Source: a bacterium
GTDB lineage: Bacteria > Armatimonadota > Chthonomonadetes > Chthonomonadales > Chthonomonadaceae
DNA: 32,624 nt
Reading direction: 5' to 3'
Assembly: GCA_021777995.1 (NCBI GenBank)
Contig: JAJYCW010000035.1
Location: 1 to 32,624 of the forward strand
Every line of letters begins with the position of its first letter. The stretch's first letter is position 1. The notes beneath the pieces are model-generated. The model worked only from the letters and a program-made list of their open reading frames with translations, was not told the origin of the DNA and searched no databases. The translations under genes were made by a program, and so were the position numbers. This document shows, one piece after another, positions 8,110-15,152 of the stretch.

Positions 8110-8759
8110 ATGTCAACACGCTACAGGATCGTTGGCAATGGCGGGCTTCACGGGTACTATACCGACTGGGAGACGGGGCTGCAGCTATGCGGCCTGCGGT
8201 ACTACGACAGCGCAGCGGGCCGGTGGCTGAACCGCGACCCCATATCGTACGCCGGTGGTGTAAACGTGTACGAGTATTGCGGCAACGGGCCGGTAGGCAT
8301 GAGCGACGCCAGCGGGATGTTGGGTTTGGGCGATATCTTTGGTGCTTGCATTAGCGCCATTGCGTTACTAGCTGCCATCGAACGGCTGGCATCAAGTACC
8401 GCCGGAAGTAAAGACTGCGGCCCGCTGTGCAGCTCCATTGCTGCATGTATCGGCAGTCTCGCCGGCTTTGTGGATGCACCCGGATGGCTTGGATGTGTGG
8501 TGGGTCTAATAATGGTGTGGTGCAGGATATTGCGGACTACATTTCTAATTCACACGTAAGTCCGTGTAACGCCGCGTCTTTTGGCTGCTATGTATACATG
8601 GCTCTAACGCCAGCAATAACTGGTTGCTATGGTGGCTGGATCGATTCCTCTATTACAAAACCTATAGAAGATTGGCTCGTGGGTGCAATTGGTTCAGCTC
8701 TTGGCGTAACTGTGGGTGAAGCATGCAGTCATTATGAGAAATCTGGCAATGTATTTTGA
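8110..8759 (+). pseudogene. Orphan Rhs tip 5: core plus Cys-rich domain with a frameshift
   Basis: ATG 8110 opens a frame that enters the Rhs core at about 8140 (GGLHGYYTDWETGL) and reads to DASG at 8314-8316. The variable domain begins MLGLGDIFGACISAIALL and carries PLCSSIAACIGSLAG. Around 8497-8515 the frame leaves the domain and ends at LIHT (8559). The -1 frame continues naturally as SNNGVVQDIADYI, PCNAASFGCY, ITGCYGGWID and ends with KSGNVF at 8759. From core end to stop is 443 bases, one short of a multiple of three, as in tip 3. No homopolymer lies at the break. Here alone a plausible start codon (ATG 8110, with AAGGG upstream) precedes the core. Confidence 0.7.
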
Positions 8760-10248
8760 ATTCGTAAAGACTGCTATTCGTCGAAATTTCGGCAGGGACA
8801 GCAAGTCCCTCCACAAACGGTTTCGTCGCCGGTCGTTTATCGGCACTATAACGATTGGTTGTGCATGGTTTAGCATGCAATTATGGATGTCAAATCTCCT
8901 ATGCGGCCGGTGGTTCATCGGCCTATTGCTTCTTGCATGTGCGTTCTTACTCATTCATTTGATCGTAAGCCTAAACACCAGATCCTTGGTATCGCAGATT
9001 AAACAGACTTTGCAAGGAGAGGCGCAGGCGGGCCTTCCTATTGTCGTACAATCCTTGATCCCTGCAGCGAAGTGGAATATTGAGCTTCAGATTCTGGTTT
9101 ACGGCTACTTGTTGGATAGTGCTCCCAGCGTACGGACGGCTACAGTGAGCAGGCTTGGTGAGAGTGAAGCCGAATTGTTGTCGACATTGATAGGTGTAGG
9201 TGATGCACGCCGAATCAGATTATTGACATTTCTTGATGACTCAAATCCCGGCGCTGCTGCGAGTTACAGCGGTGGCCTGTTGCGTACTGCTCTTAGTTTC
9301 GAAGCCTGGAGTGCCGCGGCAATCCACATAGCTCGTACGCTGGTTCAAACGCGTTCAGAATATAATGAGCGCGACGACCAAGATATGCGCTTTGGTGCGC
9401 CGAGGCGCGGCGTTAGGAGCCTTGAGGTATTGCTTCAATGGGCAATTCGCGTGTGCGGACCGGCAACATTTGCTCTGATACCACTGTTCACTTACGCTGC
9501 ATTCCTCCTCCCTGCGCTATGTGGTTTGCACATAAGTGCGGCTGTTTTTGCTTGCTCGTGTGATATTGCTGCTCTTTCCTGTTGGTACACGTGGAGACAC
9601 GTAATTCCTATGCTAGTACCACGCAGAACAGGGGAAGTAGAAATGCGCATCGCGTATGATAGGGCAGTCGATGGATGGACAATCAATCGGTTGTCTCTCA
9701 CGGATTTGTTGCACATATTTCCAGTCACCTACTGGCGAAAATGCGGGCTTTATGCCCCAACGTTGTGCAGTTACCGACCGGAAAATTATATAGGTAGGTA
9801 CCTGTGCATGCTCGAGATCGGACGTCGTTTGAATAACAACGACCACAATATTCAACACGCCTTCGATACCACGACCAAAGGCATATTACGTGCTCACCTA
9901 ACCGAGTTGCTGGTAACGCTGAAACATCGACCGAGGCTGCTATTGACGGCAGACCAAGTCCAGTTTTATGTCGGCGTAATGAACGCGTTACGTGACTCTC
10001 ACTGTCGAGGAGAACTTGACCTTATTGAGAAGCTCTCCAAGCTTCGTTGCGTTGCTCCAAGCAACCGCAGTGTTTGCGAAGCTGCTAGTGCCATCCTTGC
10101 GTTCCAACGCTCGAGGTTATTGGATGGTTCGTCGCTTCTGTTGCAGCCGACACAACAGACGGAAAAGGATTTAATTCACATTGCATCAGCTGAAGCAAGT
10201 ACCGATTACATTGTTACCTCCGCCGAACCTGGCCGAAGTTTACGTTAA
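8749..10248 (+). CDS. Large four-helix membrane protein with HEAT-like C-terminus, candidate immunity protein for tip 5
   Basis: About 499 residues from ATG 8749, which overlaps the tip-5 stop; ATG 8734 and GTG 8716 are in-frame alternatives further inside tip 5. A basic N-terminus (RRNFGR, KRFRRR) precedes two membrane segments near 30-50 and 55-75. A second hydrophobic pair lies around 235-290. The soluble parts are helical (PSVRTATVSRLGESE resembles a HEAT helix), and the end, RGELDLIEKLSKL followed by VCEAASAILAFQRSRLL, aligns with the HEAT-like ends of the other island proteins. The tail TEKDLIHIASAEAST faintly recalls the LLHI..SPAQDSD tail of two other genes. Overlap with tip 5 supports a toxin-immunity pairing, but function is inferred. 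Confidence 0.65.
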   Translation: MYFEFVKTAIRRNFGRDSKSLHKRFRRRSFIGTITIGCAWFSMQLWMSNLLCGRWFIGLLLLACAFLLIHLIVSLNTRSLVSQIKQTLQGEAQAGLPIVVQSLIPAAKWNIELQILVYGYLLDSAPSVRTATVSRLGESEAELLSTLIGVGDARRIRLLTFLDDSNPGAAASYSGGLLRTALSFEAWSAAAIHIARTLVQTRSEYNERDDQDMRFGAPRRGVRSLEVLLQWAIRVCGPATFALIPLFTYAAFLLPALCGLHISAAVFACSCDIAALSCWYTWRHVIPMLVPRRTGEVEMRIAYDRAVDGWTINRLSLTDLLHIFPVTYWRKCGLYAPTLCSYRPENYIGRYLCMLEIGRRLNNNDHNIQHAFDTTTKGILRAHLTELLVTLKHRPRLLLTADQVQFYVGVMNALRDSHCRGELDLIEKLSKLRCVAPSNRSVCEAASAILAFQRSRLLDGSSLLLQPTQQTEKDLIHIASAEASTDYIVTSAEPGRSLR

Positions 10249-10277
10249 TATAAACTCGCTGACTCGTCCAGCTAGCT

Positions 10278-10948
10278 ACCCAACGGCGGCAGGTGACCCG
10301 TATGCCGGTTACGGCGGGCTAAACGGGTATTATACCCACTGGGAGACGGGGCTGCAGCTGTGCGGCCTGCGGTACTACGACAGCGCAGCGGGGCGGTGGC
10401 TGAACCGCGACCCCATATCGTACGCTGGTGGGGTAAACGTGTACGAGTACTGCGGCAACGGGCCGGTAGGCATGCGCGACGCCAGCGGGCTCGAGGAGGA
10501 TGGTCCATCTTCTACCCTCAAAATGTTGATGAGCTGTTTTAGCGCGCTCGCTCAGTTATTTGCTGGTACTGCAAAGGTATCACCTTGCATCGAGGCGACT
10601 ATTTGTAAGGCAATTGCCAGCTGCGTGAACGGCTTGTTGTGTTCTGCTCTGGGAATTGCAATGAAATTTAATCCCGAGGTGCCTGGCACACTTGTGGCTA
10701 GCTGCATCATTGGTGCAGGTTGTGCGATAATGAATTGGATGCTCAAATCGCTATGCGCGGCAGAATCCCCGTGTCGTGTTCAAATCCCGAACCTTTGCGA
10801 TCTGTTGGTCAGAGCTGCCGGAGGGTGCATTAACGGTATGTTATCGGGATGGTATGCATTTTTTCTCAGGCCCCTATTATCCAGTGTTGTCGGGTATATC
10901 GACCGCTCTTGTCCGCATGGAAAAGCCGGTCACCCGTCCGCTTGGTAG
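10278..10948 (+). CDS. Orphan Rhs tip 6: intact core plus Cys-rich C-terminal domain
   Basis: The conserved core starts near 10278 (PTAAGDPYAGYGG) and ends with DASG at 10486-10489. It carries YTHWETG where the others have YTDWETG. The frame is open further upstream to an ATG at 10181 inside the preceding gene, an unlikely start. The variable domain (10490-10948, 152 residues) starts LEEDGPSS and has about 12 Cys, including MSCF, ICKAIASC, LLCSALG, SCIIGAGC and GGCINGMLSG. It is the only visible tip with an undamaged full-length core-to-domain frame and a domain of maximum length. The next gene begins 13 bases after the stop. Biochemical activity is unknown; a membrane-acting role would fit the composition. 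Confidence 0.72.
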
Positions 10949-10961
10949 GATCGAAACAGCC

Positions 10962-11690
10962 ATGAGACACGATAGCGTAAGCCAACAGTTAAATGATATA
11001 TATGATTCCTACGCCAGGATGACGCTGCAGTGTCAAAGAGCCGGCGCGATTGAGATGATTGGCGCAACCATATTTTGTTTATTGGGTAGGCGGTTTTTAC
11101 CAATAGTAGGCTTGACGCCGTTAATTGTCCTACCTAGATGGATCATTACGAGAAGGGATGGCAAGCAGCTTCGTTCGATCTTCCAGTCTGCCTCCGTCCA
11201 CGATTTATCGTTCGGACAAATAGTCGAGTGCTTTCTGAACGGCGCTTATCTTGCAGTAGGAACGCAGTATGTGAAGTTACTAAAATGTGCGATTGCAAAT
11301 CTGAATATTGACACCTTTCGGGAGTTAACTCCACGCCAGGTTAGTGCCTGCAATTTACTGATAATGTTTTGGGGTGGCCATGAGGGCTCTTGGATCATCA
11401 GCCAGTGTTCGGAACCGCTGCTCGACAAAATCTGGTTCATTGGAAACGCATCAACAATTCCTGTGCTTGAGGAATACATTTCAAAACAGTCCGTGCCGAG
11501 GCTGCGCAGGAAGGCCGAAGTCGCGCTGGAGAAATTGAAGGAGCGGCTAGGGGACACCTCACTTTTACGCCAAGTTGGGGTAGCCGGCACGCCAGCGGAG
11601 AGCTGTGCACTTCTTCACATCTCGTCGCCGGCACAGGATAGCGACCTGCAGCGCAGTACCGGTAACAAGAGCGAGTCCAAAGAGTCGTAG
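10962..11690 (+). CDS. Membrane-anchored HEAT-like protein, candidate immunity protein for tip 6
   Basis: About 242 residues from ATG 10962, just after the tip-6 stop; ATG 10917 would overlap tip 6. Two adjoining hydrophobic segments near 28-43 and 45-62 form a hairpin, followed by a basic stretch and a helical domain. The end (ASTIPVLEEYISKQS, LRRKAEVALEKLKERLGD) is the shared HEAT-like hairpin. The last 28 residues (CALLHISSPAQDSDL onward to ESKES) are encoded in the 201-bp repeat and match the end of the otherwise different gene at 2629. Order, spacing and architecture suggest it protects against tip 6. Confidence 0.68.
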   Translation: MRHDSVSQQLNDIYDSYARMTLQCQRAGAIEMIGATIFCLLGRRFLPIVGLTPLIVLPRWIITRRDGKQLRSIFQSASVHDLSFGQIVECFLNGAYLAVGTQYVKLLKCAIANLNIDTFRELTPRQVSACNLLIMFWGGHEGSWIISQCSEPLLDKIWFIGNASTIPVLEEYISKQSVPRLRRKAEVALEKLKERLGDTSLLRQVGVAGTPAESCALLHISSPAQDSDLQRSTGNKSESKES

Positions 11691-11809
11691 GAAGCCAGGA
11701 CTCACGGGCGCGGTGGTAGCCAGTTACGCCTACGACGCGTGGGGCGGCCGCACCGTCTCCACCACGGACCCAACGGCGGCGAGTGACCCGTATGCCGGTT
11801 ACGGCGGGC
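11609..11809 (+). repeat. 201-bp direct repeat, copy 2, leading into a truncated Rhs core
   Basis: It matches 3585-3785 without gaps and with about nine mismatches, all in the first ~115 bases. It covers the end of the gene at 10962 and the core beginning VVASYAYDAWGG to YAGYGG. Identity stops abruptly at 11809, where the core is broken. Confidence 0.85.
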
Positions 11810-11872
11810 AACACTCGCAACTGCCATTAGGCGGCTAGATCAGAGCTAGTGACGCAGGCGCGTGGAATTGTG
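11697..11872 (+). pseudogene. Truncated Rhs core (cassette 7)
   Basis: The core frame reads GLTGAVVASYAYDAWGG through DPYAGYGG, then QHSQLPLGG and a stop at 11836-11838. A further scrap at about 11846-11870 (AGTGACGCAGGCGCG) resembles the DNA for the SDASG end of intact cores, so the middle of the core was probably lost by deletion. No Cys-rich domain follows; the next gene is the Rpn-family nuclease. Confidence 0.6.
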
Positions 11873-11910
11873 GGTACACTTTGCCATCCTAACGTGGAGC
11901 CTACTAACAA

Positions 11911-12774
11911 ATGCCCGGGCCATACGATTCTCTCTTTAAGGAGGTACTTCTTAGTTCACCCAAGGATCTGGCGCGCTTTATAGGTATTAAGTGCGAGACT
12001 GTTGTAGAGTTGAATTCGGATGTAGCATCGTCTGGGCGCAGCGTAGACATGCTCATAGCGGTGAAAAAGCCGAACTGCCTCGTACAGATCGAGATGCAAA
12101 CGACCTACGATAGGCATATGCCTAAGCGTCTGCTAGAATACCGTGTACTTTGCGGATTGAAGCGCAAGTCCCTTCCAACAATGAGATCAGTTTTACTTCT
12201 GATGTGTCCAAAGGCAGACGGTGCTGCGTTAACAGGAGTATTTGAACAAGAAGATTTAAGGTTTTCGTATGAGATAATACGTCTATGGGAAATGGACGTG
12301 TCTCAGCTGTTTGATATGTCTGTCTACCTGATGCCACTAGCGCCGCTGTGTGCTGCGGATGTTAAGGCGATACCTGGTTTATTAAGTCGCATGGACGATC
12401 GGTTGCGTAAGGTGAATATAAGTGCGGCCGACCAGCGTGAAATATGGAGTAAGACAAACGTTTTGATGGGGCTTCGAATGCCCGAGAAACGGGCCCAGAA
12501 ATTAATGGAGGCGCTAATGTTAGACATACGTGAGTCGAGTACCTACCGTGCAATCTATAACGAAGGCAAGTCCAAGGGCGAACTTGACGGCAAGCTTGAA
12601 GGTAGAATCGAGGAGGCTCGTCGGATGCTGATCAACCTGGGCACATCTCGCCTTGGCCAGTTAAATGAAGAGGCTGCGAGCAAACTGAACGCAATTACCG
12701 ATAGTGAGGCGCTGGAGGCTTTGATAGTTAAGCTTTTTAATGGCGTTGAAAGTTGGCAGACTCTCCTAGTCTAA
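11911..12774 (+). CDS. Rpn family recombination-promoting nuclease / putative transposase-like protein
   Basis: A 287-residue protein of the PD-(D/E)XK Rpn group. The N-terminal signature PYDSLFKEVL, the catalytic-type pattern VDMLIAV...LVQIEMQT (Asp 46, Glu 61, Gln 63) and the following YDRHMPKRLLEYRV are typical of these proteins. The end (EARRMLINLGTSRLGQL and the helices after it) resembles the DUF4351 tail found on many Rpn relatives, preceded by a Lys/Glu/Gly-rich linker near residue 220. Family members such as Escherichia coli RpnA are DNA endonucleases that promote RecA-independent recombination. No terminal inverted repeats were seen, so it is not shown to be a mobile element by itself. 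It sits between two Rhs core remnants, in the place where a variable domain and its immunity gene would normally lie. Confidence 0.85.
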   Translation: MPGPYDSLFKEVLLSSPKDLARFIGIKCETVVELNSDVASSGRSVDMLIAVKKPNCLVQIEMQTTYDRHMPKRLLEYRVLCGLKRKSLPTMRSVLLLMCPKADGAALTGVFEQEDLRFSYEIIRLWEMDVSQLFDMSVYLMPLAPLCAADVKAIPGLLSRMDDRLRKVNISAADQREIWSKTNVLMGLRMPEKRAQKLMEALMLDIRESSTYRAIYNEGKSKGELDGKLEGRIEEARRMLINLGTSRLGQLNEEAASKLNAITDSEALEALIVKLFNGVESWQTLLV

Positions 12775-12785
12775 CCAGGAATTCA

Positions 12786-12856
12786 AGCTCTACCGTTAGG
12801 TTACTATGACAGCGCAGCGTGCAGATAGGCATGAGTGACGCAAGCGCGATGTTCAA
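12786..12856 (+). pseudogene. Rhs core scrap closing the array (cassette 8)
   Basis: TTACTATGACAGCGCAGCG matches the YYDSAA part of the core and GGCATGAGTGACGCAAGCGCGATG matches the GMSDASG end, with the ~90 bases between them missing. It is the last Rhs-derived sequence in the window and marks the right end of the island. Confidence 0.65.
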
Positions 12857-12954
12857 TGCAACGGCTAAGCACAAGGAATTTGCACACTGAACCTTCTTAT
12901 GATTTGCAGCGCACTATGAGGGGCGGTAGCCTGGGCGGTCGCCTACCCGTAACG

Positions 12955-12983
12955 AAAAGGGGCCAGACCATACCCAGCCCCTT
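12955..12983 (-). terminator. Rho-independent terminator of the LPP20/FlgT/FlgO-like operon
   Basis: AAGGGGC (12957-12963) pairs with GCCCCTT (12977-12983) across a 13-base loop. Read on the minus strand, the stem is followed by TTTT. It lies 15 bases past the end of the gene that stops at 12998. Confidence 0.55.
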
Positions 12984-12997
12984 ATCGGTTACAACCG

Positions 12998-13960
12998 CTA
13001 TTCGCCAGGGTTCAGAACGATTATTACGTGATAGTTGTTAAGGAAGCCGTACCGGTTGTTTAGCAGCAAAAGTCGATTAGCATCGCCATAGCTCAACACC
13101 ACGTCGGATTGCGACGCGGTTCGACCCCCGTCTCGTGCGCGAAGAATAAGCGGGCGGCTGCCAGCTCGTGCCAGTTGTCTGGCTGCAGAAATGGAGTTAG
13201 CATAGACCGCGATACCATGGTCAATTACATATCGAGGATCTACATTGACAGTTCCCCAAACCTCTGTGCCATCCTCGCGAACAATTTTGGGGCACATGCT
13301 CCGCTCGGCGCCGGTTCCTCGTGCGTCTATGATTACTGAGGTGTATGGCGTCCGGTCTGGATTGTCACTGGCGATGTTATTGGAAACCACTGGTGTATTC
13401 TGATTTTGCACGGCGGGCAAAGAGGGTGCTGTTTGTGAACTGGTTGAGTTCTGTGAGACACTAGGGCCAAAGCCGGGGCGAGCAGGAAGGATCGCGCTCG
13501 CGACACTGTTTTCACCATACATTGGTACAGTGACTGTCACTTCCACGGCTTCATCGCGGCCGATGTGGATGGTTCTCGTGCTGATGATGCGGGCACCGCG
13601 AAGAAGACCTTGCACGTGAGCTCGTATTACGCTACTAGTGGCAATGTAGTTCGCTCCTGTCGTGGTAGCATCAATGTGTACGCCCTTAATCACCATGAGT
13701 AGGTTACGCATGGCATCGAGGCTTGCGTAATCTCGAGCCTTTAGGTATGCCACCGCGTCGTTACCTACGTTGCGAGGAATTGCGCCAATTCCGTTTGCTT
13801 TCAATTCGCCAGCAGTCCAGTCAATTACGCCCTTGTTTCCAAATCGCTGCACACTGTCACTCGATTGAGCCACCGCTGCAACGGGAACGATACACGTTGT
13901 TGACATCAGTACGGCCGATATAACCGCTCGACGGACTGTTAACATAATGAATGATTTCAT
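12998..13960 (-). CDS. Exported LPP20-family-like protein
   Basis: A 320-residue protein with a signal peptide (residues 1-31, cleavage after AVA is likely). Residues about 42-160 resemble LPP20/FlgP-like proteins (YASLDAMRNLLMVIKGVHID, then RGARIISTRTIH and EVTVTVPMYGE). A Ser/Gln-rich linker (161-205) leads to a C-terminal domain (206-317) with VIIDARGTGAERSMCPKIV and PLILRARDG that is related to the end of the gene at 16526. In flagellate bacteria LPP20-type proteins belong to outer-membrane or flagellar envelope structures; here no flagellar gene is near. GAGGAG eight bases before the ATG fixes the start. It is the last gene of the three-gene operon and 53 bases after its neighbour. No lipobox Cys is evident. 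Confidence 0.7.
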   Translation of the reverse strand: MKSFIMLTVRRAVISAVLMSTTCIVPVAAVAQSSDSVQRFGNKGVIDWTAGELKANGIGAIPRNVGNDAVAYLKARDYASLDAMRNLLMVIKGVHIDATTTGANYIATSSVIRAHVQGLLRGARIISTRTIHIGRDEAVEVTVTVPMYGENSVASAILPARPGFGPSVSQNSTSSQTAPSLPAVQNQNTPVVSNNIASDNPDRTPYTSVIIDARGTGAERSMCPKIVREDGTEVWGTVNVDPRYVIDHGIAVYANSISAARQLARAGSRPLILRARDGGRTASQSDVVLSYGDANRLLLLNNRYGFLNNYHVIIVLNPGE

Positions 13961-14013
13961 CTATTCTTCTCCTCAACTATGATCAATGCAGCTAGCGAAT
14001 GTAAATTATCCGA

Positions 14014-15147
14014 TTAGCGCCTGGCCGCCCTAAAGAGCATGACTGTGCCACGCGTCTCTACCGAATAAAGCCTGAAGTTGTCGCCTGGTTGCAGTGCGGC
14101 GATCGCCTCATGGAGTGAGGTGGGTGCAAGGCGAAATCGAGCATGGATAGTAAACACACCGTTCTGCGACCCATAATCACGCACACCCATAAATCCCCGA
14201 AGTGCTGAAATCTCTCGTGAAAATGCGATATGAAGCCGAGATGGCAGGCCTACGACCTGAATTGATGCTACATAACCAGAGTACCGTTCGGCGGTCCAGC
14301 GAGCTAAAAGCGTCGAGAGCATTCTCTTATCCAACCTAAGTTTGTCTGCAGCCTCTAAAGATGCTTTGGCGGCTGCACTCGCATTGCTGGAAAAGCTGGT
14401 GGCCCTGTCTACCTGCGTGCCAGACTCTAGAACCATTTGCGAAGAGGTTTCAAGAACTCTCCAGGAAAGTACAACCGTGCAACTCGATATCTCGCTGCCC
14501 AGGCCGTAGGGTGTATTCGCTGCGCCCATCCTGATGGACCAGACCGGATTAAGACTGATATGAACAGTAACAGCCGCGTCATGTTCATGCGCCGCTAGCC
14601 TAAACCCTTTCAGTTTTAGCCATCGCGATACCGATGCTGCCACTTCTGTGCATGCCTGTTGTGCCGTCCGCGAGTGGGATGTGACAGCAACCCACAGCGA
14701 TGGTCGGTTCAGATCAGCGTACGCATCCTGAAGGTCTTGCAGGTTCTTGGCCAGTGGTTCTACATCGACCACAGCAACTATTCGTAGCGAAAGCACTTCA
14801 CCTTTTAGCGGAGCAGCGAGTTGATGTACTTTCAGCGAGCCGGGCACTAGCTGCCAGGATTTAATGAACCCTTGCACAGCGGCAGTCATCTGCTGATTGA
14901 CAATGCGGTACTGCGAGGCGCTGGTGACGGAGCGCATCAGCAATCCGCCGGCTTCCTCCACCGCATTGCGCTTGGCACTCCATATCGCTTCGGCTTTTGC
15001 TGCGGCTTCATCGTTTTGAATAGCCGCTTCCCCCGTTGCTTGAACTGTTACTGTATGCGAGGTTGTTGCCGTGTCGGCAGAACCTACACGGCAGTTCATT
15101 ACCACCAATGCGCCGGTCAGCATTAGCAACAGTATTTGACGCATCAT
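14014..15147 (-). CDS. Exported protein with FlgT-like N-terminal domain
   Basis: A protein of 377 residues from ATG 15147, five bases after the stop of the upstream gene; the reading frame extends to 15195 but that would overlap the neighbour. A hydrophobic signal segment (residues 2-17) is followed by a region resembling the N-terminal domain of FlgT and related proteins: VTVQATGEAAIQNDEAAAKA, AIWSAKRNAVEEAGG and IVNQQM..AVQGFIKSWQ. The middle and end are of unrecognised type. FlgT-like proteins form periplasmic ring-type or secretin-associated structures, but this one stands without flagellar genes. Co-transcription with FlgO-like and LPP20-like genes suggests a shared envelope complex; this is inference. 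Confidence 0.65.
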   Translation of the reverse strand: MMRQILLLMLTGALVVMNCRVGSADTATTSHTVTVQATGEAAIQNDEAAAKAEAIWSAKRNAVEEAGGLLMRSVTSASQYRIVNQQMTAAVQGFIKSWQLVPGSLKVHQLAAPLKGEVLSLRIVAVVDVEPLAKNLQDLQDAYADLNRPSLWVAVTSHSRTAQQACTEVAASVSRWLKLKGFRLAAHEHDAAVTVHISLNPVWSIRMGAANTPYGLGSEISSCTVVLSWRVLETSSQMVLESGTQVDRATSFSSNASAAAKASLEAADKLRLDKRMLSTLLARWTAERYSGYVASIQVVGLPSRLHIAFSREISALRGFMGVRDYGSQNGVFTIHARFRLAPTSLHEAIAALQPGDNFRLYSVETRGTVMLFRAARR

Positions 15148-15152
15148 GGAAG

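Noticed and set aside
2046..10508. Minus-strand open frames opposite the Rhs cores (for example 2101-2634, 3786-4334, 8202-8438, 10272-10508)
   Set aside because: They recur wherever the G+C-rich core DNA recurs and are only its antisense reading; no family or start signal.
11810..12790. Rpn gene as an insertion sequence
   Set aside because: No terminal inverted repeats or target duplication could be found at its borders by eye.
1..12856. CRISPR array or integron as explanation of the repeats
   Set aside because: Repeats are long coding Rhs segments with kilobase spacing; no short regular spacers, no attC-like sites and no integrase.
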